NCBI GenBank assembly: GCA_050249415.1
Contig: JBFWQO010000009.1
Coordinates: forward strand, 124,001 to 188,000
Reading direction: 5' to 3'
Length of the DNA stretch: 64,000 nt
DNA from: CADEFQ01 sp050249415
GTDB taxonomy: Bacteria > Pseudomonadota > Gammaproteobacteria > Steroidobacterales > Steroidobacteraceae
The translations under genes were made by a program, and so were the position numbers. The notes beneath the pieces were generated by a model. The model was not told the DNA's origin and ran no database searches. It worked only from the letters and a program-made list of their open reading frames with translations. Shown here piece by piece: positions 53,705 through 61,903 of the stretch (positions within the stretch are counted from its first letter, which is position 1; every line of letters starts with the position of its first letter).

Positions 53705-54562
53705 ATGACAAGCCCCGCGATTTTTCTGGATGCCAACGTACTCAAGTTCGCAGCTACACGGCAACTGGGGTCATACCGCTACAAGAGTTCTGTCCGGTGG
53801 GGGTCTCAGATCGTCACATCGGAGGCCACTCGATACGTTGAGCACAATCCCCAAGCCACTTTGAACGATCGGCAATGGAACGAGACTATTCAACTACCCG
53901 TCCTAGCCCATTTGGCGGAGCGAAAGCGAATTCGCCTGCTCGTTCACCATGAAGTGTGGATGGAGTTCCTGAGTTTGCCAAAATCCCGAGATATCAGGGG
54001 GCCCTTCTTCGGAGCGCCACTTGAATGGATTCAAGGTCCCGCGAGGTTGCCCGAGATTGCGGCCGCTTCATGTGCGGCTGCAGGGGTCCGTATCATTCTT
54101 GGCGAAGATCCAGAGGCAACCAAGAACCGCGCAGCCGCACTTCGCAGGCGTGTCAGCAGGGAGACGGCCATCACGTTTTTCCAAGCTATTTCACACCCTC
54201 GATACAGAGAGTTGAAACGCGCAGTTGGAGCCACGACGCCAACAGCTGGCAATTACCTTAATCAGCTGCGCGATGCGTTCCACATTTGGTGCGCGGAGAC
54301 GGCCGGCGCAGAGTACTTCTGCACACAAGACATACAACTGATCAAGCATCTGAAGAATCACAAAGCCACCGCTCCGCTCTGCGTGGTCACGACCCCGAGT
54401 GCGCTCGTTAAGCAGCTTATAAGGACTAGAGTCATTAGGTTTCGCGACGCGGCGCGGTTCCCAGAGTATCTATGGGGCATCCGCCGGTCGCGACATGATC
54501 CAGATTCGAGCTTGATTGACTTCGGAAAATGGGCAGAAAGAATTCACCGCAGAAGCCGATGA
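53705..54562 (+). CDS. PIN-domain-like protein
   Basis: This 285-aa protein starts PAIFLDANVLKFAATRQL, with the Asp and Asn typical of a PIN nuclease first strand. It has later acidic residues in LRDAFHIWCAETAGAEYFC and TQDIQLIKHL, matching the last PIN motifs. Start ATG 53705 has AAGGAG ahead. No antitoxin partner is adjacent, and its length exceeds that of VapC toxins (about 130 aa). It may be a stand-alone defence or RNA-cleaving cargo protein. Its codon use looks less GC-biased than that of its neighbours by eye. Confidence 0.72.
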   Translation: MTSPAIFLDANVLKFAATRQLGSYRYKSSVRWGSQIVTSEATRYVEHNPQATLNDRQWNETIQLPVLAHLAERKRIRLLVHHEVWMEFLSLPKSRDIRGPFFGAPLEWIQGPARLPEIAAASCAAAGVRIILGEDPEATKNRAAALRRRVSRETAITFFQAISHPRYRELKRAVGATTPTAGNYLNQLRDAFHIWCAETAGAEYFCTQDIQLIKHLKNHKATAPLCVVTTPSALVKQLIRTRVIRFRDAARFPEYLWGIRRSRHDPDSSLIDFGKWAERIHRRSR

Positions 54563-54820
54563 CAATTGGAGCAATCTAGGCGTTGTAGCTCAATTGCTCG
54601 GAATTACTGAAAGCTCGCCGCAAACCGCTGCCATCTCTCCCCCACGTGCTGGCTCGCCCTTCAACATCTCCACGCCCCGAACCTCGACCGCCAGCAATTC
54701 CCAGAAATCGCCCACCACAACGCTACCTCGGAAGCCCCTTAAAGCAACTCCTCCATACAGTCCTCGCTCAATCGCCCAACTGGATGGACGAAGGCAAGCA
54801 CGCACCGTCACGATCCGCAC

Positions 54821-55066
54821 ATGCGCGCAACAGGTTTTCGCTGCCGAATCTGCCAGCACGGCGCCTACACCATCGTCGGCAAGTCGCGACTCGGCCTGAC
54901 CATCCTGGCCTGCGCCGGCTGCTCCGCACTATTCACCGACGCCGTGAAATTCAGCGCGACTCGCGTAACGATCGACGACCTTGAACCGCTCCCGCGTCAC
55001 CGCAGGCCCCAACAGCCCGATCAAGGAGAGCCGGAATTGCCGGCTGTCCGAAGGAGGCGCCCATGA
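54821..55066 (+). CDS. small zinc-ribbon protein
   Basis: This 81-aa protein has CRICQHGAYTIVGKSRLG and then CAGCSALFTDAVKF, a two-CxxC zinc ribbon in the first 45 residues, followed by a polar tail. The stop overlaps an ATG with a strong ribosome site (55063). Function unknown; similar small ribbons occur with transfer genes on islands. Confidence 0.6.
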   Translation: MRATGFRCRICQHGAYTIVGKSRLGLTILACAGCSALFTDAVKFSATRVTIDDLEPLPRHRRPQQPDQGEPELPAVRRRRP

Positions 55067-55116
55067 GGATCGCCCCACTTCCGATCAGCTACGCGAAGTA
55101 TCAAGGGGCCAGCTGA
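55063..55116 (+). pseudogene. orphan gene start (17 codons)
   Basis: AAGGAGG precedes an ATG that overlaps the zinc-ribbon stop as ATGA, an arrangement expected for the next gene of an operon. The frame ends after 17 codons (MRIAPLPISYAKYQGAS). It looks like the 5' stub of a lost gene; a true micro-peptide is possible. Confidence 0.4.
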
Positions 55117-55547
55117 GCCGGATACTGCGCTATAAGTTCCAAGACGCGAAAGCATAGTGCTGAATCCATCTTGGAATCACATCGGAGACCTTCCGACAAA
55201 TACTTAAGTTCCAAGCGTTCATATTGTTCCTTGGCCTCGTCGATGAGCTTGCGCCCCGCCTCATCACAACGAGTCTCGCAACGAAGAGATGCCTGCTCCC
55301 ATTTGTACAGGGCGCCGTCCATGTCTGCGGGCATCATCGCGCGATAGTGCTCGTCAGCTGATTCTTTCAAGGCTTTGGCGGTGAGGCAGCCGGCTGGACG
55401 CACACGTTCCAGCATGCAGGAAATAGACGCGCCCGATGCAGCGGACTGCGCCAGATATGCTGCCTGAAGAGCAGTTTCCGCCATTGCTGTCGCGCTGAAG
55501 CTCCAGAAAGCTAAAGGAAGGAACATGCAAAGGAATAGCGACTTCAT
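55101..55547 (-). CDS. hypothetical exported protein, Cys-rich
   Basis: This 148-aa protein has a signal peptide (KSLFLCMFLPLAFWSFSATA, cleavage near AMA-E). Six Cys residues in the mature part probably pair as disulfides (ISCMLERVRPAGC, RCETRCDEAG, RCDSKMDSALC). The start at 55547 has only a weak G-rich site ahead. It overlaps the orphan stub on the other strand. The function is not recognised. Confidence 0.6.
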   Translation of the reverse strand: MKSLFLCMFLPLAFWSFSATAMAETALQAAYLAQSAASGASISCMLERVRPAGCLTAKALKESADEHYRAMMPADMDGALYKWEQASLRCETRCDEAGRKLIDEAKEQYERLELKYLSEGLRCDSKMDSALCFRVLELIAQYPAQLAP

Positions 55548-55784
55548 GCAGAAAGACCCCTGGTCAGCGAACTCCAACGAGCATTTTGTATTACCCGAGC
55601 AAGGACAACAACGCACTTCACAGTTCTGAGGCTCGAGCTTCTGGAGGGCTATGCCAGAGTCCGAAATGTCGAAGTCGCTACCGACCACGCTGCGCCAGAA
55701 TTGGCCACCAGCCGAGTGACTTTCTCTCAATTTCCACCGCTTTCTCGGCTTGCCTCCTGCGAGCGCTTCCCTCCCCATTCGCGC

Positions 55785-56472
55785 ATGGCACTCCCCGACC
55801 TGCTCGCCCACCGTGATTCTCTGCTCGCCGCCTACCTGCTGAGCGCGATCCCGCTGCTGGCCGGTCTCGCCCAGGCCCGCGCAAGACTCCCGCGCTACCT
55901 CGCATTCCCTTTCGTCGCCGTCCCCGCCGCGGCGCTCGCCACGGGCTTGCTGATGCTCACGCGACGCTGGCTCGACGCCGTGCACATCGAGGCCTCGGCC
56001 GAGGCGCTCCAAGTCACGGCGATCGCCCTGCTCGTGATCGCCGGCTACCTCGCCGGCCGCCTCTTGGCGCGCGAGCGCCCTGCCCTCACCATCCACCGCG
56101 GCACCCGCATCAAGTCCGCACCCGCCCGCCGAACAATGCCGAGCCGACACCAGCTGACCCTTGCCGGCCACCATCGTCGAAAACTGCGGCAACACGCTGA
56201 TCCTGCGCTGCTCAGCCTCCGAAGCCGGCGGCACCGCCCAGTTCGCCAGCCGCCTGATCGGCGAACGCGAAATCATCCGCCGCCAGATCACGAGAACCCG
56301 ACGCCCCGGCGACCTGCAAAGCGCCCGCACTGAATCCCTTCAACACACCACCGAACTCGCAGTCCTGCCGAGCGAAATCGAACAGCTCCCCGACCTCACC
56401 GGCTACCTCAAACTCGCCTCAATTCCTCACTGGCAGCTTGTCTCCTTGCGACCGCGCAGCTACCAATGCCCG
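55785..56472 (+). pseudogene. coupling-protein (TraD/VirD4-like) gene with ATPase core deleted
   Basis: Codons from the ATG at 55785 encode two or three membrane segments (SLLAAYLLSAIPLLAGLAQA, ALQVTAIALLVIAGYLAGRL) and reach RHQLTLAG, the usual lead-in to the ATPase domain. At about 56168 the frame shifts, and the next homologous sequence is the family C-terminus: TIVENCGNTLILRCSASEAG, FASRLIGEREIIRRQ and GYLKLASIPHW. The Walker A/B region is missing. The gene therefore suffered an internal deletion and cannot drive DNA transfer. Confidence 0.7.
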
Positions 56473-56616
56473 CGCCATGCCGAGGTGGGTATGCGGTGGC
56501 CCGGCAGGCTGCATGCGAATGTCTTCAAACATCACCTGAAACTCTCCTCTTCATCCATGAGCCTCAATCCACCTCATTTCCAACTGGGCTGCTCAATTCG
56601 CGGGATCAACTCGTAT

Positions 56617-56862
56617 CTACATCGCTTCGAGCTTGCTCAAGACTGCCAGCTTAGCGGAGCTCACCTCGCCGTTTTCGCATTCCTCGGAGCAATACCCGCA
56701 GTGATGACATTTCAGCTTATGGCAGTGCTCGCAGGATTCGTCTTGTCCCAACACCAGTAGCGATGCTCCACATTTCCGTTTGTTGTCCGTCTGGTCGAGC
56801 ACCCTCCAACCACCGCAAAACGCGAGCAGTGGCCTCTCACTTCCGTCCTCGTGCGAGCCCAT
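56617..56862 (-). CDS. small Cys/His-rich zinc-binding-like protein
   Basis: This 81-aa frame has a dense cluster of Cys and His (CEHCHKLKCHHCGYCSEEC) preceded by RKCGASLLVLG, suggesting one or two zinc sites. The start is ATG 56862. It overlaps the read-through of the coupling-protein remnant on the other strand. No family is recognised, and the Cys spacing is the only evidence that it is real. Confidence 0.4.
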   Translation of the reverse strand: MGSHEDGSERPLLAFCGGWRVLDQTDNKRKCGASLLVLGQDESCEHCHKLKCHHCGYCSEECENGEVSSAKLAVLSKLEAM

Positions 56863-56960
56863 CAATATCCAAGGTGAACCGCCCCCACTCTATCGGAGGC
56901 TGCGCGGAAGAGAACAGTCTCACTCGACCCCTCCGTCACTCCGCCGCCGGCGGGGCCCTT

Positions 56961-57005
56961 TTACTCCCCCTCGAGCTGCACGATCGCACGCGCCAGGTCA
57001 GCCTT
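56961..57005 (-). pseudogene. fragment of an HD-phosphohydrolase C-terminus
   Basis: The frame ends GYGKADLARAIVQLEGE then stop, matching ANLARAIAQLEAG at the end of the HD protein (58868-59506). The following hairpin (CCGCC-gcc-GGCGG, 56941-56953) also matches the one after that gene. It is a small duplicated 3' end without the rest of the gene. Confidence 0.55.
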
Positions 57006-57040
57006 GCCGTAACCCCCCGAGCCGACCGGGGACCGCTTCG

Positions 57041-57526
57041 TCATGATCCCACCGTCCACAACACCGGCTTGGCAACCATCAGATAGAACACGACAAGGAC
57101 GCCGAGAAAGGCCGGCCACCCCAGCGCAAACCACCAGCGGTAGTACTGAAAATACAGCACCGGCAGCGCCACACCCTGACTTGCGCAGTGCGCTGCAATG
57201 TCGCGCATCCTCACCTGCAACCACACCACGGGCAGCCAGCACGCACCGATCAGGACATACAGCACGAGCGAAGCGACGATCCAGGATGTCCAGAGCGGAT
57301 AACCCATCTGCAACAGGAGCGCGAAGCCAGTCACCGGCTGCAACAACACGGCCATTGCAGTGAACAGCAGATCCGCACGCACGACCTCGCGAGCCACCGC
57401 AGCGATCACTCGCACATCGCGGCTGCGCTGAGCCCGAAGGAAGAAGAACGCGATCCCCGCGCCGGTGCCAAACAGCACGGTCGAGGAGATCACGTGCAAC
57501 CACTTCAAGATCAGATACGTGTTCAC
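57041..57526 (-). CDS. DUF2269-type integral membrane protein
   Basis: This 161-aa protein has four hydrophobic segments and starts NTYLILKWLHVISSTVLFGT, the signature opening of DUF2269. It also has LLQPVTGFALLLQMGYPLW. It overlaps the stop of the dehydrogenase-like gene upstream (ATGA), so the two are coupled. Function unknown; the same pair is often seen together in proteobacteria. Confidence 0.8.
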   Translation of the reverse strand: MNTYLILKWLHVISSTVLFGTGAGIAFFFLRAQRSRDVRVIAAVAREVVRADLLFTAMAVLLQPVTGFALLLQMGYPLWTSWIVASLVLYVLIGACWLPVVWLQVRMRDIAAHCASQGVALPVLYFQYYRWWFALGWPAFLGVLVVFYLMVAKPVLWTVGS

Positions 57527-58614
57527 GACCCGGACCCTCCTTCAACGCTCGTGCGAATCCCCCATTTGTCGAATTCTTCTCGGAATGCCGCGAGATCCAG
57601 GTATCCCATGCAAGCGTTGGCGCCACTTGTGATGGACTCCCCCTTCGCGAGCCGACGAGCCAGAAGCACCGCCGCAAAGGTCGGAATCTCCGGTCCGTTC
57701 AGCGCCGGAGCTACCAACTGCCAGGTCCGATCCTCCGCGCATCCATTCACTTTGCCCCTGACTCGTACCGACATGCCACCCCACTCGCCTGCCCAACGAT
57801 CAAACACTCCTGCGTGGCGATCCAGTGCCGGCGCCCATCGCGCCATTGGCACTGGAATGCCCACGCGCCGTAGCGCCGCCAGTCCCCACAGAAAGAAGTG
57901 TTGGATGCCCATTTCCAGCGCGGCATGGAACTGCACGGACTGCACCGGCGAATACCGCTTCGGAAACAAAGCCAGATCCGGGACATCACAGGCCGCCGCC
58001 CATCGCCGCCCGAACAGCAGCTCGACACGACGCAGATCCATCCATCCAAAGGAAGACCGCCACTGGCCTTCTTCCCACACCGCAAAAGCTCGCCCGAGAT
58101 AGCTGAACACCGCCTCCAGCGTAGCGGCACCACGCGGCGCCTTCTGGCCAGGCGCAATCACAACCTCGATGGACTCGAGCTCCTCCATCGAGGTCCTCAG
58201 CGAGTCGACGACCGCGGAAGACAGCGCCGGCAGCGTACTGGCGCCGCTGATCGCGACCCGACCGGCCGAGCGAGCCGCGGCGTCCAGCGTCGCCCCAAAC
58301 TGGGCAACGAATTCCCGTCCGTCAGCCAGATCGATGTAATGCGCCCCGGCCGCCAGTGCCGCTCGCGCCACCCGATAGTCCTGACCTTGGAACGGCCCGA
58401 CGCAGTGCACGACCAGCCCGGGAGCGAGCAATTTCAGATCCTCGGCGAAAGCCTCGGCATGCATATCCAGACGCACAGCCGGTACATCCTCCGCGCCTGG
58501 CACGCGCGTCCCGTTCCGGCTGGCCGCAACGAGTTCCAGCGAAGAATCCACCGCGAGCGCCCGCACGATCCGCGCTCCGAAGTTCCCAGAGCCGCCCAAC
58601 ACCAGAATCCGCAT
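57523..58614 (-). CDS. saccharopine dehydrogenase-like NAD(P)-binding protein
   Basis: This 363-aa protein has an N-terminal Rossmann motif (ILVLGGSGNFGARIVRAL) and HCVGPFQGQDYRVARAALAA with HYIDLADGREF, characteristic of saccharopine dehydrogenase-like reductases. It is co-transcribed with the DUF2269 membrane protein. The real substrate is unknown, and lysine metabolism is unlikely given the context. It is cargo of the mobile element. Confidence 0.82.
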   Translation of the reverse strand: MRILVLGGSGNFGARIVRALAVDSSLELVAASRNGTRVPGAEDVPAVRLDMHAEAFAEDLKLLAPGLVVHCVGPFQGQDYRVARAALAAGAHYIDLADGREFVAQFGATLDAAARSAGRVAISGASTLPALSSAVVDSLRTSMEELESIEVVIAPGQKAPRGAATLEAVFSYLGRAFAVWEEGQWRSSFGWMDLRRVELLFGRRWAAACDVPDLALFPKRYSPVQSVQFHAALEMGIQHFFLWGLAALRRVGIPVPMARWAPALDRHAGVFDRWAGEWGGMSVRVRGKVNGCAEDRTWQLVAPALNGPEIPTFAAVLLARRLAKGESITSGANACMGYLDLAAFREEFDKWGIRTSVEGGSGS

Positions 58615-58846
58615 GCCCTTACCTTAGCCGAACTGGCGATTCCGCCGCTGGCGGAGCCCTTGACAGCGCGGCCGCGGTGGGCTTCGCCGCCCGCACGCGC
58701 TGCCACCAGCCAACCCGACCGATGCTGGCTGCTCTGGCAACGGGTCGCGTTCGCGCGCGAGGCGTCGTTCTACCCACATGGGGCAATGCGATGCCCAAGT
58801 TGGCATTACACGCGCTACATCCCATCTTGGGCGAAGGAGCCGCGAC

Positions 58847-58861
58847 TCCGCCACGGGCGGA
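58847..58861 (-). terminator. GC hairpin after the HD gene
   Basis: TCCGCC-acg-GGCGGA lies 6 bases past the HD gene stop. Similar hairpins occur at 58641-58655 and 56941-56953. There is no T-run, so its role as terminator is tentative. Confidence 0.4.
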
Positions 58862-58867
58862 CTACTT

Positions 58868-59506
58868 TCACCCCGCCTCGAGCTGCGCAATTGCCCGCGC
58901 CAGATTTGCCCTGGCCGGCTCCTCATAGCGCTCGCGCATCTCAGGCCAAGCATAGATCGCCGGCCGATCGAGGAACGAACGCAGCACCGCCCTCCTCGCC
59001 TGCCGATACCTTGAGCGCGGCACCCAACCGTACTCGCACCGCACCGCCTGCTCGAACCGATCGTAGACGCCGGGCGGTTGCCCGAGGATGGAAATGTCTA
59101 TATCGACAACGAGCCCGACATCCGTCGCGCCTTCCGGCCCCGCATGCTTCGTCGCCAGAATCGCCACCCTGACGCGCTCGATCAGCTCGCCGTCTCCGCC
59201 GCGCTCTCCGAGCACCCTCGCCGCCCAGTCTGCACTGCGCGCCTCGTTGTCGCTGCGCCAGCTGCGATAGACCGCGTCGTGAAACCACAGCGCACACTCC
59301 ACTGCCGCCGGCCGCTCAGCCACAGCCGAAACCCGATCGAACTCCGCGAGGCAGGCCTCGAGATGCGCCAGCGTGTGATACCGCCTCCCGAATGATCGCC
59401 ATCCGCGCAGCAGCCCTTCGTAGTCGCGCTTCTCCGCTGCGATTCCAAGGCGATCACACATCGCGAACCAGCGCTGAGATACCGCGGACTGCAATTCAAA
59501 AATCAC
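58868..59506 (-). CDS. HD-superfamily phosphohydrolase
   Basis: This 212-aa predicted metal-dependent HD hydrolase has RRYHTLAHLEACLAEFDRV, then ALWFHDAVYRSWRSDNEARS containing the HD pair, and later ILATKHAGPEG and DIDISILG. The start is GTG 59506, 24 bases after the PRTase stop, so it probably belongs to the same operon. Such proteins hydrolyse nucleotides or related phosphoesters. It could act on a product of the PRTase or provide an extra effector (inference). Confidence 0.85.
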   Translation of the reverse strand: MIFELQSAVSQRWFAMCDRLGIAAEKRDYEGLLRGWRSFGRRYHTLAHLEACLAEFDRVSAVAERPAAVECALWFHDAVYRSWRSDNEARSADWAARVLGERGGDGELIERVRVAILATKHAGPEGATDVGLVVDIDISILGQPPGVYDRFEQAVRCEYGWVPRSRYRQARRAVLRSFLDRPAIYAWPEMRERYEEPARANLARAIAQLEAG

Positions 59507-59530
59507 TCGATCACATGCCCTATTGCATGC

Positions 59531-60157
59531 CTACGGTTCGCGATGAGTGTCTCCATCCCACTGAATACTGCCCACGACCGGGTCTACCAGCCGCTCGACG
59601 TCAGCAACCAGCCCCATCGTCCGAATCATGGCGAAAGCTTTGATATCCAATCCCGCCAAGGACGACGCCAACACATTCGCACCTGCCAGTAACGTCCGAC
59701 CCTTCGTGACAACATCATCAACGAGCAGGATCCGTTCTGTCGGCGCAATGAAATCACGGCATCGCATGGATTGAATGTGCGTGGCCATTTCCGGACGCAT
59801 CCCCGGGCCCGCGCTCGCTGACTTTTGAACCGCCGTCTCCCGCACCAGCACCGGCCAAATCTGGCCCGCGAGATTAGCCTCAACCAGAACCCGACACAGT
59901 CGTTCCGTGACCCACAGAGAATCGGAAGTCTTAAGTGGCGCACTGCCGGGCATCGGCACGAGCGTAACGTCCCGTCCAAAGAACCCAGGGAAATGCCCTT
60001 TCGATACTTGACTGACGAGATGCGCACCCACTTTGCGCAGAAGGTTCGGATCGGCGCGCTTGAGCGCGTAGCAATATCTTCGCGACTTAATCGATTCTGG
60101 TGCAGAGCCGCGCGGCGAGTATGCGAGAGCGGCGGCAAACTCAAGGCGCGCGATCAC
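59531..60157 (-). CDS. phosphoribosyltransferase-fold protein (ShosT-like)
   Basis: This 208-aa protein has the PRTase signature RILLVDDVVTKGRTLLAGA near residue 140, where acidic residues and the loop bind PRPP. An N-terminal part resembles ComF-type PRTases (RRYCYALKRADPNLLRKVGA, VTLVPMPGSAP). The start is GTG 60157, overlapping the DprA-like stop as GTGA. In the ShosTA system the toxin is a PRTase-domain protein paired with a DprA-like antitoxin, matching this arrangement. A competence role is less likely on a mobile element. Confidence 0.8.
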   Translation of the reverse strand: MIARLEFAAALAYSPRGSAPESIKSRRYCYALKRADPNLLRKVGAHLVSQVSKGHFPGFFGRDVTLVPMPGSAPLKTSDSLWVTERLCRVLVEANLAGQIWPVLVRETAVQKSASAGPGMRPEMATHIQSMRCRDFIAPTERILLVDDVVTKGRTLLAGANVLASSLAGLDIKAFAMIRTMGLVADVERLVDPVVGSIQWDGDTHREP

Positions 60158-60876
60158 GCCAGTTCGGAGAAGCTTTCCGAGTGGACGGCGGTCAGCGCCG
60201 GCACCTCATCCAGCGCCTCGTCAAGATTGCTCCTCGTCAGCACCTGCGCCCCATAGCGGATGAACTCTGCTGGCCAGCTCAACGATGTATCCATCGCCAC
60301 CGACTCCATCAGGAACAGCAGCCGCCCGAGCCGCAGCGCCTCCCAACCCTGGTGGATCGTGCCGCTCTTCTCGCCAGCTTCGACAATCACCGTCGCGTCG
60401 GTCAGCAAGGCCATCAGCCGATTGCGAATCGGAAAATTCTTCGGCGTAACCGCGACCCCCGGCGCGAACTGGCTGACGAGCAAATGCTCGCGCGCAATGC
60501 GCGCCTGCAGCGCCGCATTCTCCTTCGGATAACTCACATCGAGCGGCGTGCCGATCACAGCGATCGTGCGTCCTCCGGCTTCAATAGCCGTCTCGTGCGC
60601 AACCCGATCGATCCCTTCGGCAAGGCCGCTCACGACCACCATGTCATGTCGCACCAGCGCGCGCACCAGCACCTGCGCGCGGCGCATCCCCTCCTCCGAC
60701 GCCTTGCGCGAACCCACGACCGACACACGCGGCCCGCGCCTCAGCAGCGACTCATCACCCTGCAGAAAGAGCGTGCGCGGTGCATTGCGCTCCTCGACAT
60801 CGTTAAGCATGCCCAGGAATTCGGCCGGCGAAGCACTCCGGAAAGAATCATCCCGCACGACAGGCTCTGCGCTCAT
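60154..60876 (-). CDS. DprA/Smf-like protein (ShosA-like)
   Basis: This 240-aa Rossmann-like DprA-family protein has VSVVGSRKASEEGMRRAQVL, VVSGLAEGIDRVAHETA, TIAVIGTPLDVSYPKEN, IRNRLMALLTDATVIVEAG and KSGTIHQGWEALRLGRLLF. This is the full order of DprA core motifs. It lacks the C-terminal winged helix of long DprA proteins. The ATG at 60876 begins SAEPVVRDD. It is first in the operon with the PRTase and HD genes. As ShosA-like antitoxin it would neutralise the PRTase. Confidence 0.83.
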   Translation of the reverse strand: MSAEPVVRDDSFRSASPAEFLGMLNDVEERNAPRTLFLQGDESLLRRGPRVSVVGSRKASEEGMRRAQVLVRALVRHDMVVVSGLAEGIDRVAHETAIEAGGRTIAVIGTPLDVSYPKENAALQARIAREHLLVSQFAPGVAVTPKNFPIRNRLMALLTDATVIVEAGEKSGTIHQGWEALRLGRLLFLMESVAMDTSLSWPAEFIRYGAQVLTRSNLDEALDEVPALTAVHSESFSELA

Positions 60877-61199
60877 GGTGCGAGCGTAGCGCAAAGAAGC
60901 GAGTCTCGCGGCCAGACTGTCATTCGCATCGCGCCCCTCCTCGCTGCGTACCTGCGCCCCACCCGGGAATCTGGAGTTCCAACCTGAGTTTTAATTATAA
61001 ATCAATAACTTAGACGAACCGCATGGCGAAACCTTCTGTAAATTCACGCGGAACACCCTTTCTGGCCAAACCCACTCGATTCTCGACGCGACAGATCGCT
61101 CACGCAGCGTCAACAATTTCCGCGACGCACCGGACGCGCTCATCTCGCACCACCGCGACGCACGGCCTCCCGGAGCGCCCAACTGAAGGAGCACTGACC
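60877..61199. other. divergent promoter region
   Basis: No gene is recognised between the leftward DprA-like operon and the rightward AlpA-like gene. A markedly AT-rich tract at 60990-61010 contains TATAAT on the minus strand (60994-60999), a candidate -10 element for the leftward operon. No clear -35 was found at standard spacing. Confidence 0.4.
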
Positions 61200-61514
61200 A
61201 TGGAACGCCATCGGATTTCCCAGGCCACCTTGGGCCCCGCGCGCGCCACGCGCGGCCGCCCCGCTGCGCCGCTGAACTACCTGCCCGGCGCGCCGGTCGC
61301 CGCCCCGATGCAACTGCTGCGCATCGCCGACATCTGCCGCCTCTTTCGCATCAGCAAGCCGACCTTCTGGCGCATGCGCAAAGACCCGGCCTTCCCGTCG
61401 CCGGCCGACATCAGCCCGGGCGTCGTCGGCTGGTACGCGAGCGATATCGAAACCTGGGTCAACTCCCGGCGCCGCGCCACCGGCCGCGCCAGCACCCTGC
61501 CGCCGCTGCGCTAA
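61200..61514 (+). CDS. AlpA-like helix-turn-helix regulator/excisionase
   Basis: This 104-aa protein has a C-terminal AlpA-type wHTH: LLRIADICRLFRISKPTFWR, then KDPAFPSPADI, then VGWYASDIETWVNSRR. AAGGAG precedes the ATG at 61200 by 9 bases; in-frame upstream codons are not family-like. AlpA proteins on P4-like elements act as excisionases or integrase activators. It sits 341 bases inside the right att site and may control excision. Confidence 0.82.
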   Translation: MERHRISQATLGPARATRGRPAAPLNYLPGAPVAAPMQLLRIADICRLFRISKPTFWRMRKDPAFPSPADISPGVVGWYASDIETWVNSRRRATGRASTLPPLR

Positions 61515-61854
61515 AGCCGCACACGCCCCAGCTTCATCGCCCGCACGTTGGCGCGCCCCGCCCCCCAGATTCTTCGCGCACGAGACAACGACGCGCTGCT
61601 GCTCAACGTGCTCGCCGAACTCCGCGTATCCCCACCCGGCTAATCCGAGCGCCCGACCCCCAATCACCCAGCACTGCCAGATGGTCTTGAGACCGCCGCT
61701 CTCGCGCGCGAAGTGGCGGCCGGAATCGCGCGGCAATGTCGCCTCGACGGTCGCCCTTCTGGCGCCGCGAATGCCCGTCAGAGCGCTCACGAAATCTCGC
61801 TTCCGCAAACTGACCCCAGAGCTGACCCCAACTGGTTAGTGACCTGCGCGTTTT
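61515..61854. other. right end of the element
   Basis: No gene is seen. TGACCCCA occurs at 61811-61818 and 61823-61830, 12 bases apart, with the second starting 32 bases before the right att repeat. These are candidate arm-type sites matching those by the integrase. Confidence 0.5.
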
Positions 61855-61903
61855 TATTGGTCGGAGCGCCGAGATTTGAACTCGGGACCCCTTGCACCCC
61901 ATG
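61855..61903. repeat. right attachment site (att), 49-bp direct repeat
   Basis: Identical to 47781-47829. It includes the 3' part of the tRNA-Pro gene from the anticodon loop through the encoded CCA, plus three flanking bases, so integration leaves the tRNA gene intact. Confidence 0.92.

Larger units (their letters stand above)
47781..61903. mobile_element. integrative mobilizable element in tRNA-Pro(GGG)
   Basis: The 14.1-kb element is bounded by a perfect 49-bp direct repeat. The right copy lies in the 3' half of an intact tRNA-Pro gene and the left copy is the bare fragment. It encodes a P4-type integrase at the left end, an AlpA-like protein at the right end, a MobA/MobL relaxase with an IncQ-like oriT, a TraD/MobC-like protein and a deleted coupling-protein gene. 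No type IV secretion genes are present, so transfer would need a helper. Cargo includes a DprA-PRTase-HD operon. Several genes look less GC-rich than the flanks by eye. Confidence 0.9.

Noticed and set aside
54563..54820. Possible frameshifted gene upstream of the zinc-ribbon gene (local stretch reading PNLDRQQFPEIAHHNATSEA)
   Set aside because: Stops and frame changes leave only short fragments and no family could be recognised.
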